From Roseateles puraquae (GTDB taxonomy: Bacteria > Pseudomonadota > Gammaproteobacteria > Burkholderiales > Burkholderiaceae_C): a DNA stretch of 64,000 nucleotides. Of this stretch, positions 1 to 8,392 are shown in pieces. The stretch spans positions 91,766 through 155,765 of the forward strand of contig NZ_NISI01000012.1 in the NCBI RefSeq assembly GCF_002205845.1, read 5' to 3'. Below the pieces are notes generated by a model, which was given only the letters and a program-made list of their open reading frames with translations, was not told the DNA's origin and made no database searches. Position numbers and translations under genes: made by a program. Position 1 is the first letter of the stretch, and the number at the start of each line of letters is the position of its first letter.

Positions 1-561
1 GTCGCGCGCGTCGAGGAGAAGCTCGGGCAGCACAGCAGCGACACCGCGCAGATCCTGTTCGAGAACTGCCGTGTGCCGGCGGCCAACCGCCTGGGCGAGG
101 AGGGCCAGGGCCTGAAGATCGCGCTGTCGGGCCTGGAAGGCGGGCGCATCGGTATCGCGTCGCAGTCAGTCGGCATGGCGCGGGCGGCCTTCGAGGCCGC
201 GCTGCGCTACAGCAAGGACCGCGTCACCTTCGGCCAGCCGATCTTCGAGCACCAGGCCGTGCAGTTCAAGCTGGCCGACATGGCCACCCAGATCGAGGCC
301 GCACGCCAGCTCATCTGGCATGCCGCCGCGCTGAAAGACGCCGGCAAGCCCTGCCTGAAGGAGGCGGCCATGGCCAAGCTCTTCGCCAGCGAGATGGCCG
401 AGCGGGTCTGCTCCGACGCCATCCAGATCCACGGCGGCTATGGCTACCTCGCGGACTTCCCGGTCGAGCGCATCTACCGTGACGTGCGGGTCTGCCAGAT
501 CTACGAAGGCACGAGCGAGGTGCAGAAGATCCTGATCGGGCGGGCGCTGGCCCAGGCCTGA
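1..561 (+). CDS. acyl-CoA dehydrogenase, C-terminal part (cut by window edge)
   Basis: The reading frame is open from base 1 to the TGA at 559-561, so about 186 C-terminal residues are present and the N-terminus lies outside the window. It carries the C-terminal helical domain of the acyl-CoA dehydrogenase family: [19 protein letters not shown], the FAD-contacting run [21 protein letters not shown], and the signature [20 protein letters not shown] followed by IYEGTSEVQ. The last two segments are typical of short-chain (butyryl-CoA) and related dehydrogenases. The enzyme would oxidise an acyl-CoA to the 2,3-enoyl-CoA in the cytoplasm and pass electrons to ETF. Chain-length specificity cannot be judged from the fragment. 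The next gene is convergent and abuts its stop codon. Confidence 0.93.
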   Translation, partial: VARVEEKLGQHSSDTAQILFENCRVPAANRLGEEGQGLKIALSGLEGGRIGIASQSVGMARAAFEAALRYSKDRVTFGQPIFEHQAVQFKLADMATQIEAARQLIWHAAALKDAGKPCLKEAAMAKLFASEMAERVCSDAIQIHGGYGYLADFPVERIYRDVRVCQIYEGTSEVQKILIGRALAQA

Positions 562-1140
562 TCAGCGCAGGCGCGCGAACAGGTTGCGGGCGTCCACGCC
601 CGCGTCGTCTTCGGGTACGCCATGGCGCTGGCACAGCGGGCGCTGCTTCACGGCCCGCGTCATCGCATGCATGGTGTGGGTGAAGCCGGCTGCCGTGAGC
701 CCGGTGGCCGTTGTGCGGAAACCGCAGTGCCGCCAGAAGGCCAGCCCGCCCGTGTTGGTATCTGTCACGCTGAGGTACCACTGGCTGATGCCGGGCCACC
801 GCCGGGCCTGCCGGCTGAGGCGCTCGACGATCTCGCAGCCCACGTGCTGCTTGCGCAGCGGTGCCGGCACCAGCAGTAGCAGCAGGGCAGCGGCATCAGC
901 CGAGGGCATGTGCAGGGCGACCTGTGCCAGGCCCAGCGGGCGGTCGTGGTCGAAGGCGGCGAAGGTCAGCCGGTGCTCGGGTGCGCAGGCGCTCGGGAAT
1001 CGACCCTCCAGCGGCTGCGCCATGTCGTTGGACGGCAGCCGGCCAAAGGCATCGACTTCGTACTCGGGAGCGGCCAGGAAGAGCTCCTGGGCGATCTCGC
1101 GATCACGGGGGTCTTCGAGATTGAGGCGGCGGAGGAACAT
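562..1140 (-). CDS. GNAT-like acetyltransferase, hypothetical
   Basis: A protein of 192 residues from the ATG at 1140, or 204 from an upstream ATG at 1176; I prefer the shorter form because its N-terminus (MFLRRLNLEDPRDREIA) looks like a domain start, but neither start has a clear ribosome site. The middle has a GNAT-like pattern: a strand (LGLAQVALHMP), a hydrophobic strand (ALLLLLVPAPLRKQHVGCEIVERL) standing where the acetyl-CoA loop should be, then the C-terminal GLAFWRHCGFRTTATG, which is the characteristic GNAT 'A-F-W/Y-..-G-F' ending. The usual Q/RxxGxG/A loop is replaced by RKQHVG, so activity is uncertain. Substrate unknown. It is divergent from the chemoreceptor gene and convergent with the acyl-CoA dehydrogenase. 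Confidence 0.7.
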   Translation of the reverse strand: MFLRRLNLEDPRDREIAQELFLAAPEYEVDAFGRLPSNDMAQPLEGRFPSACAPEHRLTFAAFDHDRPLGLAQVALHMPSADAAALLLLLVPAPLRKQHVGCEIVERLSRQARRWPGISQWYLSVTDTNTGGLAFWRHCGFRTTATGLTAAGFTHTMHAMTRAVKQRPLCQRHGVPEDDAGVDARNLFARLR

Positions 1141-1307
1141 AAGCAAACTGCAAGCTTTCTGACAGGTTCGAAGCATCGCTCAACTTCGTCAGAGTTTTGC
1201 TTCCGACTTGTAACGCCACGTTGCGTGGACATCACAACGTGCAAATGTCACTGTTCCGTCGCCGGTCAAGGGGGTGCGCGCCGCCCCTGCGCTAAATTGA
1301 GTTGGAC

Positions 1308-1316
1308 AAAAGGAGG
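1308..1316 (+). promoter_or_regulatory. ribosome binding site fixing the chemoreceptor start
   Basis: AAAAGGAGG runs from 1308 to 1316 and leaves a 9-base spacer to the ATG at 1326. A longer frame begins at a TTG at 1302, but that codon lies upstream of this site, so the ATG at 1326 is the better start. A TAAATT at 1293-1298 could be the -10 of the promoter. Confidence 0.75.
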
Positions 1317-1325
1317 CCCGTCCCG

Positions 1326-2408
1326 ATGTTCGCCAACCTCTCCATTGCCCAGCGCGTGGCGCTGTACCTCGGCCTGACCGTGGCCCTGCAAGTGCATGTC
1401 ATCGTGGGGGTGCTGACCGGCATGTCGGCCGGGTGGCTGATCGGCGGCAGCCTGGTGCTGGGCGGGCTCATCGCCTTCATCTACATCGACGGCGCCAAGA
1501 GCACCGGCGACTTCCTGCGCGACCTGATGGGCGGTGCCTCGCGCATGAGCGACGGCGACCTGCGTGAAGACATCGTGCTGCGCGGCAATGCCAGCGCCCG
1601 TGCCGGCATGTCGATGATGCTCAAGCTGCAGACCACGCTGCGCGGCATGATGAGCACGCTGCGCGACGGCGCCGAGCAGGTCAACACGGCCGCCACCGAG
1701 ATTGCGGCCGGCAACCTCGACCTCTCTCAGCGCACCGAGCAGGGCAGCGCCGACCTTCAGCAGGCAGCCAGCTCCATGCGGCAGATGACCGAGGCCGCCC
1801 GCCACAGCAGCGAAGCCATGGACGAGGCCAGCACGCTGGCCCAGACCACGTCCGCCCAGGCGCGCCAGAGCGGCGAGGTGGTGCTCAACGCCGTGACGGC
1901 CATGAACGGCGTGAGCCAAAGCAGCCGCAAGATTGCCGACATCATCGGCGTCATCGACGGCATCGCCTTCCAGACCAACATCCTGGCGCTGAACGCCGCC
2001 GTCGAGGCCGCCCGGGCGGGCGGGCAGGGGCGGGGCTTCGCGGTGGTGGCGTCCGAAGTGCGCTCGCTGGCGCAGCGCTCCGCCGGGGCCGCCAAGGAGA
2101 TCAAGTCCTTGATCAGCGCCAGTGTCGAGCAGGTCGATGCCGGCTCACGCCTCGTCAACGACGCCGGCACGCAGATGCAGGACGTGGTGGCCAGCGTGGA
2201 GCGCGTGGCGTCGCTGATCAAGGACGCCACCGAGCTGGCCCGCACCCAGAGCGCCGGCCTGCGTGAGATTGCGGATTCGGTGGACCGACTCGATCAGTCC
2301 ATGCAACAGAACGCCGCCCTGGTGGAAGAGGGCGCCGCGGCGGCCGAGAGCCTGAAGGCCCAGGCCAGCCGCCTGAACGAGTTGGTCGGGCGTTTCAAGA
2401 CGCGCTGA
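1326..2408 (+). CDS. methyl-accepting chemotaxis protein without a ligand-binding domain
   Basis: A 360-residue chemoreceptor. Two close hydrophobic segments (about residues 8-30 and 35-55) separated by only a few residues anchor it in the inner membrane, so there is essentially no periplasmic domain. A short HAMP-like linker (MGGASRMSDGDLREDI) leads into a long coiled-coil signalling domain. The hairpin tip that binds CheA and CheW is present and near-perfect: GIAFQTNILALNAAVEAARA then GFAVVASEVRSLAQRS. Methylation-type Glu/Gln pairs flank it. The C-terminus ends in VGRFKTR and lacks the CheR-binding pentapeptide. The sensory input is therefore either membrane-borne or comes from a partner protein. 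It stands alone, divergent from a GNAT gene. The class I call is firm; the stimulus is unknown. Confidence 0.93.
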   Translation: MFANLSIAQRVALYLGLTVALQVHVIVGVLTGMSAGWLIGGSLVLGGLIAFIYIDGAKSTGDFLRDLMGGASRMSDGDLREDIVLRGNASARAGMSMMLKLQTTLRGMMSTLRDGAEQVNTAATEIAAGNLDLSQRTEQGSADLQQAASSMRQMTEAARHSSEAMDEASTLAQTTSAQARQSGEVVLNAVTAMNGVSQSSRKIADIIGVIDGIAFQTNILALNAAVEAARAGGQGRGFAVVASEVRSLAQRSAGAAKEIKSLISASVEQVDAGSRLVNDAGTQMQDVVASVERVASLIKDATELARTQSAGLREIADSVDRLDQSMQQNAALVEEGAAAAESLKAQASRLNELVGRFKTR

Positions 2409-2431
2409 GCGCGGCGGTCGGACGTCTCCGT

Positions 2432-3334
2432 TCAGGCTGCCAGCGTGCCGAAGGCGCGGTCCAGCACGTCGCTGGACGTCACCAGCGCGGCGCGCTCGGC
2501 GCGGTCCATGGCCGGTGCGGTCACCGCCACGGCGCCGGCCGCCCCCACCAGGGCCGGCAGCGACAGCGCAACCCCATCGTCCTGCACGCGGCACACCGGC
2601 AGCAATCGTCGCTCGTCATTCACGATGCAGCCCAACAGCTCGGCCGTCACCAGGCCGATGGCATGGTTGGTGGCGCCCTTGCGCTTGATGACCTCGTAGG
2701 CCGCGCGGCGCACCTCCTGCGCCAGCGTCGCCTCGTCCTGGGGCTGCCAGCCCGGCCAGTCGCGCAAGGGCACGCCGCCCACGCGGGCGCCTGACCACAG
2801 CGGCACCGAGGTGTCGCCATGCTCGCCCACCATCTGCACATGCACCGACTGCGTGGCCACGCCGAGCTTCACGGCCAGGCGCTGGCGCAGGCGGGCGGTG
2901 TCCAGCAGCGTGCCGGTGCCGATGACGCGCTCCGGCGGCAGGCCGCTGGCGCTGCGTACCACTCGCGTCAGCACGTCGACCGGGTTGGTCACGACGATCA
3001 CGATGCCGCCGAACCCGGTCAGCGACCGGCCGACGCCCGCGGCGATGCGGGCGTTGTCGCGCAGCAGGTCCAGCCGGCTTTCGTCTGCCCGGCCGTTGCG
3101 GCCCGCGGCCAGCACGACGATGTCGGCCTCGCGCATCTGCGCCAGCGGCACCGCCTTGACCTCGCAGCGCGGGTAGAAGGCGGCGCCATCGGCCAGGTCC
3201 AGGGCTTCGCCCTCGGCCACGTCGATGCGCAGGTCGTGCAGCCAGAGCTCTCTGGCGTGGCCCGCCAGCAGGGTGGAAAAGGCGACGCTGGTGCCGACCC
3301 AGCCCGTGCCGATGATGCCGATGCGTGCTTTCAT
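2432..3334 (-). CDS. L-lactate/malate dehydrogenase-family 2-hydroxyacid dehydrogenase
   Basis: A 300-residue protein from the ATG at 3334; a longer open frame extends upstream but the Rossmann strand starts right at this ATG (MKARIGIIGTGWVG, Gly9/11/14). Asp34 at the end of the second strand predicts NAD preference. Catalytic residues of the family are present: Arg87 in the mobile loop, VTNPVD at 115-120, Asp145 and Arg148 in LLDTAR, and the proton relay His172 in GEHGD. The loop residue that reads the substrate (Gln in lactate, Arg in malate dehydrogenases) is Gly81 here (AAGRNGRADESR). The enzyme probably interconverts a 2-hydroxyacid and a 2-oxoacid, but lactate itself is not assured; a hydroxyisocaproate-like substrate is possible. 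Convergent with the chemoreceptor gene. Confidence 0.85.
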   Translation of the reverse strand: MKARIGIIGTGWVGTSVAFSTLLAGHARELWLHDLRIDVAEGEALDLADGAAFYPRCEVKAVPLAQMREADIVVLAAGRNGRADESRLDLLRDNARIAAGVGRSLTGFGGIVIVVTNPVDVLTRVVRSASGLPPERVIGTGTLLDTARLRQRLAVKLGVATQSVHVQMVGEHGDTSVPLWSGARVGGVPLRDWPGWQPQDEATLAQEVRRAAYEVIKRKGATNHAIGLVTAELLGCIVNDERRLLPVCRVQDDGVALSLPALVGAAGAVAVTAPAMDRAERAALVTSSDVLDRAFGTLAA

Positions 3335-3476
3335 GCCCGAAGTATGGCCGGCGTGAAGCCCCCTCGGCGGCCTGCCGCTGTCGATTCGCGCCGCCTGCTT
3401 GCCATTCGTCGCCGGCCGCTGGGGCGGCTGCGTCGCGCTGCCTAGCATGGCCGCCATCCAGTCAGGAGAGGCGAAC

Positions 3477-4406
3477 ATGGTCAACGAGGTGTTGCAGGCG
3501 ACCGGCCTGCGCAAGGTCTATGGTGAGCGGGTGGCGGTGCAGGACGTGAGCCTGTCGCTGCGCCCGGGCGAGGTGCTCGGCCTGCTCGGGCCCAATGGCG
3601 CGGGCAAGTCGACGACGGTGGGCATGATCTGCGGCCTGACCGTGCCGGACGCCGGCCGGGTGACGCTCTCGGGCGGCGTGAGCCTGTCGAGCGACGAGGC
3701 GGCCTACAAGCGGCGCATCGGCCTGGTGCCGCAGGACATCGCCTTGTACGAAGAGCTGCCCGCGCGCATGAATCTGGAACTCTGCGGCGCGCTGTACGGC
3801 CTGGCGCCGGACCTCATCCGTCGTCGCGCTGCCGAGGTGCTGGCCCTGGTGGGCCTGACCGACCGTGCCCAGGACCGGCCCGCTACCTTCTCCGGCGGCA
3901 TGAAGCGGCGCCTCAACATCGCCTGCGCGCTGTTGCACGACCCCGACGTGTTGCTGCTGGACGAGCCCACGGCCGGCGTCGACCCGCAAAGCCGCAACGC
4001 CATCTTCGACAACCTGGAGGCGCTCAAGGCGGCCGGCAAGGCGCTGATCTACACCACGCACTACATGGAAGAGGCCGAGCGCCTGGCCGACCGCATCGTC
4101 ATCATCGACCACGGTCGTGTGGTCGCCAGCGGCACGCAGGCCGAGCTGTTCGCGCGGCTGCCGGCGGCGCAGACCCTGCAGATCGAGCTCGACGGCGAGC
4201 CCGACGACGCCGCACTGGCGGGCCTGCCCGGCCTGCGCCGCACCGGCCAGCGGCTGGACGTGCAGCTGCCCGACCTGGGGCGCGATGCCGGCCCCCTGCT
4301 GGCGGCGCTGGCCCAGCGCGGCGTGCGGGTGCGTGGGCTGGCATCCAGCCGCGCCACGCTCGAAGACGTCTTCCTGCAACTCACCGGCCGCGCCCTGCGG
4401 GACTGA
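3477..4406 (+). CDS. ABC-2 type exporter, ATP-binding protein
   Basis: A 309-residue ATPase from the ATG at 3477, which has AGGAGAG at 3464-3470; the upstream open frame is discarded. The motifs are in order: Walker A GPNGAGKST (38-46), Q-loop LVPQD (about 83-87), signature FSGGMKRR (138-145), Walker B LLLDEP (159-164), D-loop and switch His195 in TTHYMEE. The C-terminal 70 residues form the extra domain common to CcmA/NatA/DrrA-type exporters. It powers the permease encoded 11 bases downstream, moving an unidentified substrate out across the inner membrane. DrrA/YhhG-like drug or lipid exporters are the closest families by sight. Confidence 0.92.
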   Translation: MVNEVLQATGLRKVYGERVAVQDVSLSLRPGEVLGLLGPNGAGKSTTVGMICGLTVPDAGRVTLSGGVSLSSDEAAYKRRIGLVPQDIALYEELPARMNLELCGALYGLAPDLIRRRAAEVLALVGLTDRAQDRPATFSGGMKRRLNIACALLHDPDVLLLDEPTAGVDPQSRNAIFDNLEALKAAGKALIYTTHYMEEAERLADRIVIIDHGRVVASGTQAELFARLPAAQTLQIELDGEPDDAALAGLPGLRRTGQRLDVQLPDLGRDAGPLLAALAQRGVRVRGLASSRATLEDVFLQLTGRALRD

Positions 4407-4417
4407 GGACATCCACC

Positions 4418-5710
4418 ATGCAAGCTCTTCTTGCCCTCGTGCGTGCCGAGATCCGGCTCTACTTCTCCAACCGCCGCGCGGTGCTGATGAGCATCGTCGC
4501 GCCCATCCTGATCGCGGCCTTCTTCGGCAGCCTGTTCGGCGGCAGCAGCAAGATGGCCGGCATCCCGATCGGCGTGGTCGACCTCGACGACAGCCCGCTG
4601 TCCCGGCGCGTCGTGGCGGCCCTCCAGGCAGAGGCCTCGCTCAAGACCACCGTCGCCCGCGAGGATGAAGCGCTGGCCCAGGTGCGCGCCGGCCAGCTGC
4701 GCGCGGTGGCCATCCTGCCGGCGGGCCTGGGTCAGCAGGCCGGGGCGGCCTTGTTCGGTGCAGGCAGCAAGCCGGAAATCCAGCTGCACTACGACCCCTC
4801 CCAGAGCAGCGCCCTGGCGGTGGTGCGCGGCATGCTCGCGCAGACGCTGATGCAGGAGGTCAGCCGCAGCACCTTCAGCGCCGACAGCCCGGTGCTGGGC
4901 AACATGAAGCGCGAGGTCGAGGCGGCGCAGGGCATGGACCCCGAACGTCGCAGCGAGCTGGTGCGCATGTTCGACAGCATCAGCGCTGTGCAGCGGCACG
5001 AGCCGGCGTCAGCCGCATCGGCTGGGTCTCAGCCCGCAGGCGGCCTGTCCCTGCCCTACCGCACGCGCGAGATCGAGGCGGTGCAGGCCGGCGCCAATGC
5101 CGCGCCGGTGGCCTACAACAGCTATGCACACTCCTTCGCCGGCATGGGCGTGCAGTTCATCCTGATGAGCGGCGTGGAGCTGGCGCTGGGTCTCTTGATG
5201 ATGCGCCGCCTGGGCTTGTGGAAGCGGCTGCGCGCTGCACCCTTGTCGCGCAGCCAGCTGCTGGGCAGCCGCATCGTCGCCAGCGCCGTCATCTCGCTGA
5301 TCGTGTTCACCGTCATCTATGCGGTGGCCATCGCGGCCTTCGGGGTGCGGGTGCTGGGCAGCCTGCCCGGCTTCGCGCTGGTGTTGCTGAGCTTCTCGCT
5401 GCTGACCGCCAGCTTCGGCCTGCTGGTGGCGGCCCTGGGCCGCACGCCCGAGGCCACCCGCGGCCTGGCCATCCTGGCCACGCTGCTGATGGTCATGCTC
5501 GGCGGCGCCTGGGTGCCGTCCTTCCTGTTCCCGGAGTGGCTGCAGACCCTGACGCTGGCCGTGCCCACCCGTTGGGCCGTGGATGCGCTGGACGCCATGA
5601 CCTGGCGCGGCCAGCCGTTCTCGGCGGCCCTGCTGCCCAGCGGCGTCATGCTGGCCTTCAGCGCGGCGTTCGGGCTGCTCGCCGTGTGGCGGTTCCGCTG
5701 GGAGGAGTGA
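4418..5710 (+). CDS. ABC-2 type exporter, permease protein
   Basis: A 430-residue membrane protein starting 11 bases after the ATPase gene, clearly its operon partner. One N-terminal transmembrane helix (about residues 19-38) is followed by a soluble periplasmic domain of some 200 residues (MAGIPIGVVDLDDSPLSRRV is typical of the YhgE/ABC-2 superfamily), then five hydrophobic helices in the C-terminal half, including the ABC2 signature region GLWKRLRAAPLSRSQLLGSR and LGGAWVPSFLFPEWLQ. This layout is that of the ABC2_membrane_3 group (YhhJ, YbhR/S). Substrate unknown; drug, dye or cell-envelope lipid export is a fair guess for the family. Ends at the GGAG-TGA at 5708-5710. Confidence 0.9.
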   Translation: MQALLALVRAEIRLYFSNRRAVLMSIVAPILIAAFFGSLFGGSSKMAGIPIGVVDLDDSPLSRRVVAALQAEASLKTTVAREDEALAQVRAGQLRAVAILPAGLGQQAGAALFGAGSKPEIQLHYDPSQSSALAVVRGMLAQTLMQEVSRSTFSADSPVLGNMKREVEAAQGMDPERRSELVRMFDSISAVQRHEPASAASAGSQPAGGLSLPYRTREIEAVQAGANAAPVAYNSYAHSFAGMGVQFILMSGVELALGLLMMRRLGLWKRLRAAPLSRSQLLGSRIVASAVISLIVFTVIYAVAIAAFGVRVLGSLPGFALVLLSFSLLTASFGLLVAALGRTPEATRGLAILATLLMVMLGGAWVPSFLFPEWLQTLTLAVPTRWAVDALDAMTWRGQPFSAALLPSGVMLAFSAAFGLLAVWRFRWEE

Positions 5711-5730
5711 GGGCGTCGCTACAGTGCCGC

Positions 5731-6366
5731 ATGGACGCCGGAACCCACGCCTTCTACGACCGCTACGCCAACGAGGGTGTGGCCGCAGAGTCACCGCGCA
5801 GCGCCATGCTGGCCCAGGTCGAGCGGCTGCTGCCCGTGGGATGCAGCGTGCTGGATGTGGGCGCCGGTGCAGGGCGCGATGTGGCCGGCATGCTGGCTCT
5901 CGGGCTGCAGGCCTGGGGCGTGGAGCCGCATGCCGGCATGCGTGCGCAGGCCGAGCGGCTGTACCCGACCACGCGTGGGCGGTTGGCCGATGCGGGCCTG
6001 CCGGACCTCGGGCATCCGTTTGCGGTGGAGCGGCCGCAGGGCTTCGATGCCGTGGTGTGCAGCGCCGTGCTGATGCATCTGGCGCCGTCCGACCTGCCGG
6101 CGGCGCTGGCCTCGATGGCCAGCCTGCTGCGGCCTCGGCAGGCTGCGCCCGCCGTGCGGTTGCTGCTGGCCCTCCCCGAGATGGCCGCGTCAGCCCTGGC
6201 GGGTGATCGAGACGGCGACGGGCGCCGGTTTCACAACCATGCGCCGTCCGAGGTGCAGGCGCTGCTGGCGCCGCTGGGCCTGCGCCTGCACAGCGCGGTG
6301 GTAAATGACGCGGTGCTCGTCAGCGCCGCCACCCGCTGGCATCTGCTGGCATTCCAAGACGCCTGA
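5731..6366 (+). CDS. class I SAM-dependent methyltransferase
   Basis: A 211-residue protein. Motif I is clear (SVLDVGAGAGRDVAGM, about residues 39-54), followed by the acidic end of strand 2 (WGVEPHAGM) and motif IV-V (GFDAVVCSAVLMHLAPSDL), so SAM binding is well supported. The C-terminal half is less conserved and ends in RWHLLAFQDA. The substrate is not evident. It follows the exporter permease by 20 bases, so the methyltransferase could modify the exported compound or be a chance neighbour. The ATG at 5731 is preceded by TACAGT at 5720-5725, only five bases away and with no ribosome site, so it may have its own leaderless transcript. Confidence 0.86.
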   Translation: MDAGTHAFYDRYANEGVAAESPRSAMLAQVERLLPVGCSVLDVGAGAGRDVAGMLALGLQAWGVEPHAGMRAQAERLYPTTRGRLADAGLPDLGHPFAVERPQGFDAVVCSAVLMHLAPSDLPAALASMASLLRPRQAAPAVRLLLALPEMAASALAGDRDGDGRRFHNHAPSEVQALLAPLGLRLHSAVVNDAVLVSAATRWHLLAFQDA

Positions 6367-6384
6367 CGCCGCGGCGCCTCAGCC

Positions 6385-6909
6385 TCAGGCGCTGGCGGGC
6401 GTGCGGCCGCGGCGCACCGAGCCGACGCGGGCGTCGATGCGTTGCTGCAGCTCGCCGTAGAGCCCGAGCAGAAAGAGCAGCTCCACCGTCACGAACAGCG
6501 GCCCGATGATCAAGCCGATCAGGTCATCCACGAAGGCCGGCTTGCGGCCCTCCCTGAAGTGGCCGACGAACTGGAACACCCAGCCCACCGCGAAGCCGCC
6601 CACGCCGAGCGTCAGCCACAGCGCAGTCGTTTGCCCCGCCGCCCAGGCGCCGAAGGCGACCGCGCCCGCGAGCAGCGCCGTCATCAGCAGCCCGAGGCGC
6701 AGGTCCAGCCGCAGGTAGTACAGCGCGGTCAGCAGAGACACCGCCACGGCGGGCGACACGGGCAGGCCGGCCAGTGGCATCACCGGGCGGGACAGCAGCG
6801 TGGCGACCGCCACCACGATCAGCGGGATGCCGACGAAGTGCGTGGCGATGTTGCGGCTGTCGCGGTGGTAGGCCGCATAGTTGGCGAGCTGGTCTTCCAG
6901 GGTTTTCAT
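6385..6909 (-). CDS. Mpo1/DUF962-family membrane protein
   Basis: A 174-residue inner-membrane protein. The N-terminus has the family signature: YAAYHRDSRNIATHFVGIPL, i.e. the His and Asn residues that in yeast Mpo1 bind iron for alpha-oxidation of 2-hydroxy fatty acids. A second His cluster occurs at FVGHFREGRKPAFVDD. Four or five hydrophobic helices are visible, and the C-terminus is basic. By family knowledge this would be a 2-hydroxy-fatty-acid dioxygenase-like enzyme; bacterial members are poorly studied. AGGAGA about 6 bases before the ATG supports the start. Convergent with the methyltransferase and divergent from the Crp-type regulator. Confidence 0.82.
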   Translation of the reverse strand: MKTLEDQLANYAAYHRDSRNIATHFVGIPLIVVAVATLLSRPVMPLAGLPVSPAVAVSLLTALYYLRLDLRLGLLMTALLAGAVAFGAWAAGQTTALWLTLGVGGFAVGWVFQFVGHFREGRKPAFVDDLIGLIIGPLFVTVELLFLLGLYGELQQRIDARVGSVRRGRTPASA

Positions 6910-6996
6910 GGGCGTCTCCTGTGGTGTGGCCGGTTGCCCCGGCGGGCCGGATCATGGGACAAACCGGGGCCGCGTTCTGTCCAGCCGCCGACACAA

Positions 6997-7701
6997 GTGC
7001 CCCGATCGCCTGCTCCCGATGCCCACCTGGCCGTGTTGACGGCCAGCGCCTGGTTCCGCTCCCTGCCTGATCCGCTGCAGGCGTGGATGCGGGCGCATCT
7101 GCGCGAGCGTCGGCTGCGGCCGGGCGAGCGGCTGTTCTCGCGCGGTGACACGCCGGACGGCCTCTATGGCCTGGCGCAGGGGCTGGTGCGCTTCACAGGC
7201 GTGAACGAGGCGGGCCAGGAGGCGGTGCTGGTGGTGCTCAATCCGCCGCAGTGGTTCGGCGAGATCGCGCTCTTCGACGACGAGCCCCGCACGCATGACG
7301 CCTGGGCGGAGTCGGCCGTCACGCTGTGGCACGTGTCCCAGGCTGAGCTGGCGGCGTTGCTGGCCGAGCAGCCGGCGTGGTGGCGGCATTTCGGCCGCCT
7401 GCTGACGCAGAAGATCCGCGCCTCGTTCACTGCGGTGGAAGACCTGGTGCTGCTCGCCCCCCGCGCCCGCCTGGCGCGCCGGCTGGCCCTGATGGCCACG
7501 GGCTTCGGCACGCTCGACGGCCAGAGCCTGCGGGTGCTGCGGGTGTCGCAAGAGCAATTGGCGTCGATGCTGGCGCTGTCGCGCCAGACCGTGAACCAGG
7601 CGCTGAAGGAGCTGGAGGCTGCGGGCGCGCTCCGGCGTGCACGCGGCGCGGTGGAGGTGCTGGACCTCGACGCCCTGCGCCGCGACGCCACGCCGGGCTG
7701 A
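6997..7701 (+). CDS. Crp/Fnr-family transcriptional regulator
   Basis: About 234 residues if the GTG at 6997 is used; the frame is open far upstream with no ATG, and a second GTG at 7033 is possible, so the start is uncertain. The N-terminal half is a cyclic-nucleotide-binding fold (LRPGERLFSRGDTPDGLYGLAQG, then WFGEIALFDDEPRTHDAWAE), followed by the dimer helix and a winged helix-turn-helix (VSQEQLASMLALSRQTVNQALKELEAAGAL). No N-terminal Cys cluster of the Fnr type is present, and the cAMP-contacting Arg-Ser pair is replaced by PRT. The signal may be a nucleotide or none. It lies divergent from the Mpo1-like gene, an obvious candidate target. Confidence 0.88.
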   Translation: MPRSPAPDAHLAVLTASAWFRSLPDPLQAWMRAHLRERRLRPGERLFSRGDTPDGLYGLAQGLVRFTGVNEAGQEAVLVVLNPPQWFGEIALFDDEPRTHDAWAESAVTLWHVSQAELAALLAEQPAWWRHFGRLLTQKIRASFTAVEDLVLLAPRARLARRLALMATGFGTLDGQSLRVLRVSQEQLASMLALSRQTVNQALKELEAAGALRRARGAVEVLDLDALRRDATPG

Positions 7702-7729
7702 CTCGCCTGGCGCCCGCCACCGGGCGTCG

Positions 7730-8287
7730 TCAGGGTCGCAGCTCGCCCAGCTCGCCGTCCGTCAGCGGCTTGCCCAACGCGGCGCCGATCAGCATCTTCA
7801 CGCCGGCCACGGCGTCACCATGCTTGTTGTCCCAGTACTGGCCGACCGTAGGCTTCACGCCGATGACGCTGATGCACGGATCCTCCTTGCCCTGCGGGAA
7901 CCAGGTGCGGGCCAGGGGTGTCCAGAGCTTGTCGATCAGCGCGCGGTCTTCCGACAACTGGGCCTGGCCACTCAGGTGCATGAAGCCCGAATGCTCCGAG
8001 GCCTGGAAGTACAGCTCCACCTGCGGGTTGGCCGCGATCTGGGCGTTCTTGTGGCTGTGCTTGTCACTCAGGAACCAGATCGTGCCGTCCTCGTCACAGG
8101 CGCGCACGCCCATCGGTCGCACGCCGCCATGGGTCACCAGGAAACAGGTATCGGCCTTGTCGACGATTTCCTTGATCTTTTCGGCGGCGCCCGCGCCGGC
8201 CAGGTCGCGGCGCAGGTCGTCGAGTTCGCGGTCGGCGTGGGTGGGGGTCAGGTCCTGGCTGGGGGGATTCATCAGCGGTGCGTTCAT
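7730..8287 (-). CDS. pyridoxamine-phosphate-oxidase-like flavin protein (general stress protein 26 type)
   Basis: A 185-residue protein of the split-barrel flavin-binding family. The core runs from about residue 45: TCFLVTHGGVRPMGVRACDEDGTIWFLSD, then HSHKNAQIAANPQVELYF and the FMHLSGQAQLSEDRALIDKLW helix, ending in a characteristic aromatic segment around ISVIGVKPTVGQYWDNK. Members bind FMN or F420 and reduce small substrates, or simply act in stress responses; the substrate is not known. A GGAGA lies a few bases before the ATG. It is a monocistronic gene between the convergent Crp-type regulator and signal peptidase. Confidence 0.85.
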   Translation of the reverse strand: MNAPLMNPPSQDLTPTHADRELDDLRRDLAGAGAAEKIKEIVDKADTCFLVTHGGVRPMGVRACDEDGTIWFLSDKHSHKNAQIAANPQVELYFQASEHSGFMHLSGQAQLSEDRALIDKLWTPLARTWFPQGKEDPCISVIGVKPTVGQYWDNKHGDAVAGVKMLIGAALGKPLTDGELGELRP

Positions 8288-8392
8288 GGCGGTCTCCGGA
8301 AGAAGGGGATGGCGCCAAGTTAGGCCCCACCCGCAGTCCCGGGTGTAGGCCGCCAGCCCGTCACCGGCTCAGCCGTGGGCTCAGCGGTCGGC

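Noticed and set aside
311..799. Minus-strand Arg/Pro-rich frame over the acyl-CoA dehydrogenase end
   Set aside because: It has an improbable composition, lies over a well-supported gene and is a shadow frame of high-G+C codons.
1205..1262. CCACGTTGCGTGG and neighbouring repeats before the chemoreceptor as a flagellar sigma promoter
   Set aside because: The hairpin is only five base pairs and no sigma-28 consensus pair was found.
6442..6996. Long open extension upstream of the Crp/Fnr gene
   Set aside because: The residues are Gln/Arg/Glu-rich and mirror the Mpo1-like gene on the other strand; no Crp-family member has such an extension.
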